A DNA stretch of 52,714 bases. It comes from Bacteroidales bacterium. GTDB taxonomy: Bacteria; Bacteroidota; Bacteroidia; Bacteroidales; F082. The translations under genes and the position numbers were made by a program. How positions within the stretch are numbered: the stretch's first letter is position 1; each line of letters starts with the position of its first letter. The notes beneath the pieces are model-generated. The model was not told the origin of the DNA. It did not search any database and was given only the letters and a program-made list of their open reading frames with translations. Below are positions 50,418-52,714 of this stretch, piece after piece. Where the stretch lies: positions 1-52,714 of the forward strand of contig JAFYUH010000047.1 of the NCBI GenBank assembly GCA_017549605.1, given 5' to 3'.

Positions 50418-51536
50418 TTAAAACTTCACAGAAAGCTGTGCTTGCCACAAATTTCCCATGTAGTCAAATCCTGGTTTGTCTTTCATTGTGTAGTTGAGCA
50501 AAAGACGAAGGTTTTTGTATGGCCACCAGTCGATACCAACCATATAATATGTTGAGTTTTTCTCTGGATTATTAACATCTTGTCTGAAGAAATCGTAACG
50601 TGCCACTGGACGGATTCTTTGGCTCTTCATAATATTGAACCAGTAACCACCTGTTACGTAGAAACCATCAGATTTAAGTGTGTAAATACCTTCTTTATTA
50701 GCCATTTCAGTGTCACCCATAATATATTCTGAACGTACTGTAAGCCTGCCGTTTTCATATTTACCGCCGAAAGTCAAACGATTTCTCAAAGCGTTTTGCT
50801 CATAAAAATGAAGCTTTGTTGTATCATTGATTTCAAAAGTATTGTCAAGTTTATAATTACCATTATAGTAAGATGTTGCGAGCATCAAGCCTTTAATGCC
50901 TGGACAAACTTCAATACTACCTGCGATGTCTTTTGCAAGGTTGGCATCTTTGTTATTCATACCATTACCATTGAACACACCTAATTTATATGTAAGGATT
51001 GGAATTTCTTTTCCGTTATGCTCAAAACTGAATAAGTCGCCATAGATCATGACACCGACATCACGACCGCCCGAATATGTCTTTACGCCAGAGATATCGC
51101 TATAGCCTGAAAGTTTGCTAATAACTTGTGCATATTCAATACCTTCAAGAGTAAGAGGTGACTGAGGGTTTTCGAATGTGAAAGGAATCTTGAACTGACC
51201 TACTTGAATGTTAAAATATTTTTGCAGTTTAACCTTAACGAAACCATCAACCAATTTTGGAGTTCCTGCCAAGTCGCCTTGAACGCGGAATTCTACATTT
51301 TCACATAAGTTACCTTTGAAATCGAGACGAGCACGACGGACATTAAATGTGTTAGCGATTACATCCAATGATTCTCCTCCATTTTGCAATTGGCTTTCAT
51401 AATCGTACTGAATATTCATCCAGCCGCTGATTGACAGATAGTCGCCGATCAATTTCTTCTTTTCCTGAGCATTGATTGTTGATAATGATGTCAATACAAA
51501 CATCATCACGATTAAAAGTAAAGATTTCTTTTTCAT
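50418..51536 (-). CDS. Porin O/P family outer-membrane protein
   Basis: Outer-membrane barrel protein of 372 residues with signal peptide about 1-23 (TINAQ). The mature start KLIGDYLSISGWMNIQYDYES, the strand RRARLDFKGNLCENVEFRVQGD, the FKIPFTFENPQSPLTLEGIEYAQ segment and the terminal LLNYTMKDKPGFDYMGNLWQAQLSVKF fit the phosphate-selective porin O/P family, which ends in an aromatic residue (Phe here). Substrate preference cannot be read; in Bacteroidota this family is often not phosphate-specific. It lies 38 bases downstream of pth without an own TAnnTTTG box in the gap, so it is probably co-transcribed with pth. The stop codon is directly followed by a GTTAGGAATTAGGAG phrase. Confidence 0.85.
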   Translation of the reverse strand: MKKKSLLLIVMMFVLTSLSTINAQEKKKLIGDYLSISGWMNIQYDYESQLQNGGESLDVIANTFNVRRARLDFKGNLCENVEFRVQGDLAGTPKLVDGFVKVKLQKYFNIQVGQFKIPFTFENPQSPLTLEGIEYAQVISKLSGYSDISGVKTYSGGRDVGVMIYGDLFSFEHNGKEIPILTYKLGVFNGNGMNNKDANLAKDIAGSIEVCPGIKGLMLATSYYNGNYKLDNTFEINDTTKLHFYEQNALRNRLTFGGKYENGRLTVRSEYIMGDTEMANKEGIYTLKSDGFYVTGGYWFNIMKSQRIRPVARYDFFRQDVNNPEKNSTYYMVGIDWWPYKNLRLLLNYTMKDKPGFDYMGNLWQAQLSVKF

Positions 51537-51574
51537 ATCTTATTTTTAAAATATTTTCAATTCCTAACTCCTAA

Positions 51575-52138
51575 CTATTTATTATTCATCTGATTCATTG
51601 TGAGGTCGACGCCTTGTGTCACGAAGCTTTTTATGAAGCTAGCAGCGACTTCGAGGCGAGGGTTGATGATATCGTGTTCTGAAGGTTTCCATTTACCTAG
51701 CACGAAATCGACTTGTTTTCCACGAGGGAAATCGTTGCCGATACCGAAGCGTAATCTTGCGAACTCATTGGTTCCCAAGCTAGTGATAATGTCTGACAAT
51801 CCATTATGTCCTGCATCGCTGCCTTTTTTTCTCATGCGCAATGTTCCGAGAGGAAGCGCTATTTCATCGAGCACCACAAGAACGTTCTCGATTGGAATCT
51901 TTTCCTGTTGCATCCAATATTTAACAGCCTTGCCGCTAAGGTTCATATATGTCGTTGGTTTAATCACGACCATAGTACGACCTTTATAGCGTAATTCCGA
52001 AACCTGGGCAAGTCGTCCTGTAGTGAAAGTTCCTTTTAAATCTTCATTAAGATAATCAGCCACTTTAAAGCCGATATTGTGTCGTGTATCATCATATTCG
52101 ACACCTATATTTCCGAGACAAGCGATTAAATATTTCAT
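51575..52138 (-). CDS. pth: Peptidyl-tRNA hydrolase
   Basis: Protein of 187 residues that releases peptides from peptidyl-tRNA lost from ribosomes. Family motifs are present: CLGNIG with Asn10 region, DTRHNIGF with the catalytic His20, TTYMNLSGKAV, and DAGHNGLSDI. The DDLDLP motif typical of many Pth is VLDEIALPLG here, retaining the first Asp. Length is standard. The start is set by MKYLIACLGNIG. A TATCTTTG promoter box ends four bases before the ATG, which would make the transcript leaderless. The upstream neighbour is rplY, a pairing I know from other Bacteroidota. The stop codon runs into a TAGTTAGGAGTTAGGAATTG phrase shared with the spacer of the porin. Confidence 0.93.
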   Translation of the reverse strand: MKYLIACLGNIGVEYDDTRHNIGFKVADYLNEDLKGTFTTGRLAQVSELRYKGRTMVVIKPTTYMNLSGKAVKYWMQQEKIPIENVLVVLDEIALPLGTLRMRKKGSDAGHNGLSDIITSLGTNEFARLRFGIGNDFPRGKQVDFVLGKWKPSEHDIINPRLEVAASFIKSFVTQGVDLTMNQMNNK

Positions 52139-52142
52139 GGTG

Positions 52143-52150
52143 CAAAGATA
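52143..52150 (-). promoter_or_regulatory. -7 promoter box of pth, nearly touching the start codon
   Basis: TATCTTTG on the minus strand, four bases before the ATG. In Bacteroidota the start site lies several bases after this box, so the mRNA would begin at or near the ATG. The tandem GGCTAAAGG phrase starts directly upstream. Confidence 0.55.
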
Positions 52151-52186
52151 GGAAAAAGGCTAAAGGCTAAAGGCTAAAGGCAAAAG
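52151..52186. repeat. GGCTAAAGGCTAAAGG phrase tract upstream of pth
   Basis: Three tandem GGCTAAA units and CAAAAG. On the minus strand they read TTTAGCCTTTAGCC and occupy the place where a -33 TTTG element would be expected. Confidence 0.75.
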
Positions 52187-52233
52187 TTTTTTTACATCAC
52201 AACTTTCGTCATTCGCCATTAGACATTTGTCAA

Positions 52234-52264
52234 TAAAAAAAGAGGAACCATTTCTGATTCCTCT
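52234..52264 (-). terminator. Terminator of rplY
   Basis: AGAGGAA and TTCCTCT form a stem around a 10-base loop, followed on the minus strand by a seven-T run. Confidence 0.85.
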
Positions 52265-52294
52265 CCTATTTTGAGTAGTATTTTTACACACGAA

Positions 52295-52714
52295 TTAATC
52301 TTCTGATTCTTCTGTGATAGCTGATTTCTTAGCTTTAACGTCACAAACGATGTTGTTAGCAGCTACTAATGGAGTAACGTTTTCGATTGTGAGGTCTTTA
52401 ACTCTAAGAGCTTGGTTAACGTTTAATTCAGAGATGTTTACCATAATGTAAGCAGGAAGATCTTTGATTAAACCTTTAACTTTAAGGCGTGGGATTCTAA
52501 CTTTGAGTTTACCACCGCGCATAACGCCTGGAGATGTACCTTCTGTGCGAACTGGAAGAGTAACTGTGATAGGTTTGTCTTCTGTTACTTGTAAGAAGTC
52601 AGCGTGGAGAACTTCGTCTGTAAGTGGGTGATATTGGATATCTTGAAGAACTGTACGGTAAACTTTACCATCGATTGTGAAGTCAACGATGTAAGTTTCT
52701 GGAGTGAAGAGGAT
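52295..52714 (-). CDS. rplY: Ribosomal protein L25 (Ctc-type), 5' end outside the window
   Basis: The visible 139 residues are the C-terminal part; the frame is open to the window edge at 52714, so the start is not visible. The translated edge reads ILFTPETYIVDFTIDG, then YRTVLQDIQYHPLTDEVLHADFLQV, EDKPITVTLPVRTEGTSPGVMRGGKL and VRIPRLKVKGLIKDLPAYI, matching the long L25/Ctc form with a C-terminal beta domain that binds 5S rRNA. It ends with an acidic and lysine-rich tail (KSAITEESED). A shorter start at Met within GVMRGG would miss conserved sequence and is rejected. It is followed by its own terminator and then pth. Confidence 0.92.
   Translation of the reverse strand: MLFTPETYIVDFTIDGKVYRTVLQDIQYHPLTDEVLHADFLQVTEDKPITVTLPVRTEGTSPGVMRGGKLKVRIPRLKVKGLIKDLPAYIMVNISELNVNQALRVKDLTIENVTPLVAANNIVCDVKAKKSAITEESED

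Noticed and set aside
1..52714. tRNA, rRNA, insertion sequences, integrase or prophage genes
   Set aside because: Looked for on both strands; no cloverleaf, rRNA core sequence, transposase or integrase motif was found.

Overview
The window looks like a chromosomal segment of a Bacteroidota bacterium, most likely Bacteroidales. The evidence is a TonB-type outer-membrane barrel, a Porin O/P family protein, a membrane-bound LytTR regulator, promoters with the Bacteroidota -7 box TAnnTTTG, and ten large secreted proteins. Nine of those ten share modular cell-surface architecture, and all ten carry a C-terminal type IX secretion (T9SS type A) sorting domain. Several modules resemble the cleaved-adhesin domains of Porphyromonas gingipains and HagA. 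No genus can be named from the sequence alone.

Layout. 160-8161 (minus): an outer-membrane beta-barrel receptor, a 1445-residue HagA-like adhesin and a four-helix LytTR regulator. 8339-15825 (plus): one compact operon, fabH, fabF, fabZ, etfB, acpP, etfA, acyl-CoA dehydrogenase, fabG. It holds every activity of a fatty-acid elongation cycle, except that the enoyl-reduction slot is filled by an ETF/acyl-CoA dehydrogenase pair, and the acyl carrier protein gene lies between the two ETF subunit genes. 15826-16550: a gene-free mosaic of short repeated phrases. 16551-50218 (minus): nine T9SS cargo genes of 492 to 2614 residues, built from repeating modules: a recurrent YTAEE domain, Fn3, choice-of-anchor J (cleaved adhesin), choice-of-anchor D-like and PPC-like modules. 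The tail remnant of a DUF4143 ATPase gene interrupts the array. 50418-52714 (minus): a Porin O/P protein, pth and the visible part of rplY (L25).

A second layer runs through the whole window: short A/T-rich phrases, each tandemly reiterated, seen in at least eleven classes. Examples are GTCTGTTGACTGTTG, CTAAGGGCTAAGGG, GACAATTGACAATT, CCTCATACCCTTAG, CACCGAGACGCCAAG and TTCGACAGGCTCAG. They usually begin at or just after stop codons and precede a terminator hairpin, and sometimes they form the hairpin. In places they have entered reading frames: inside etfB, near the C-terminus of the acyl-CoA dehydrogenase, and in the same loop of six T9SS sorting domains, where two unrelated phrase classes occupy the same site.

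Proposed function. The fab/etf operon would make or remodel ACP-linked acyl chains, with ETF as electron carrier for the acyl-CoA dehydrogenase. The adhesin array would export through T9SS and be displayed or released at the surface. Near-identical gene ends in the array point to duplication and gene conversion. Functions are inferred from motifs; no database search was possible.
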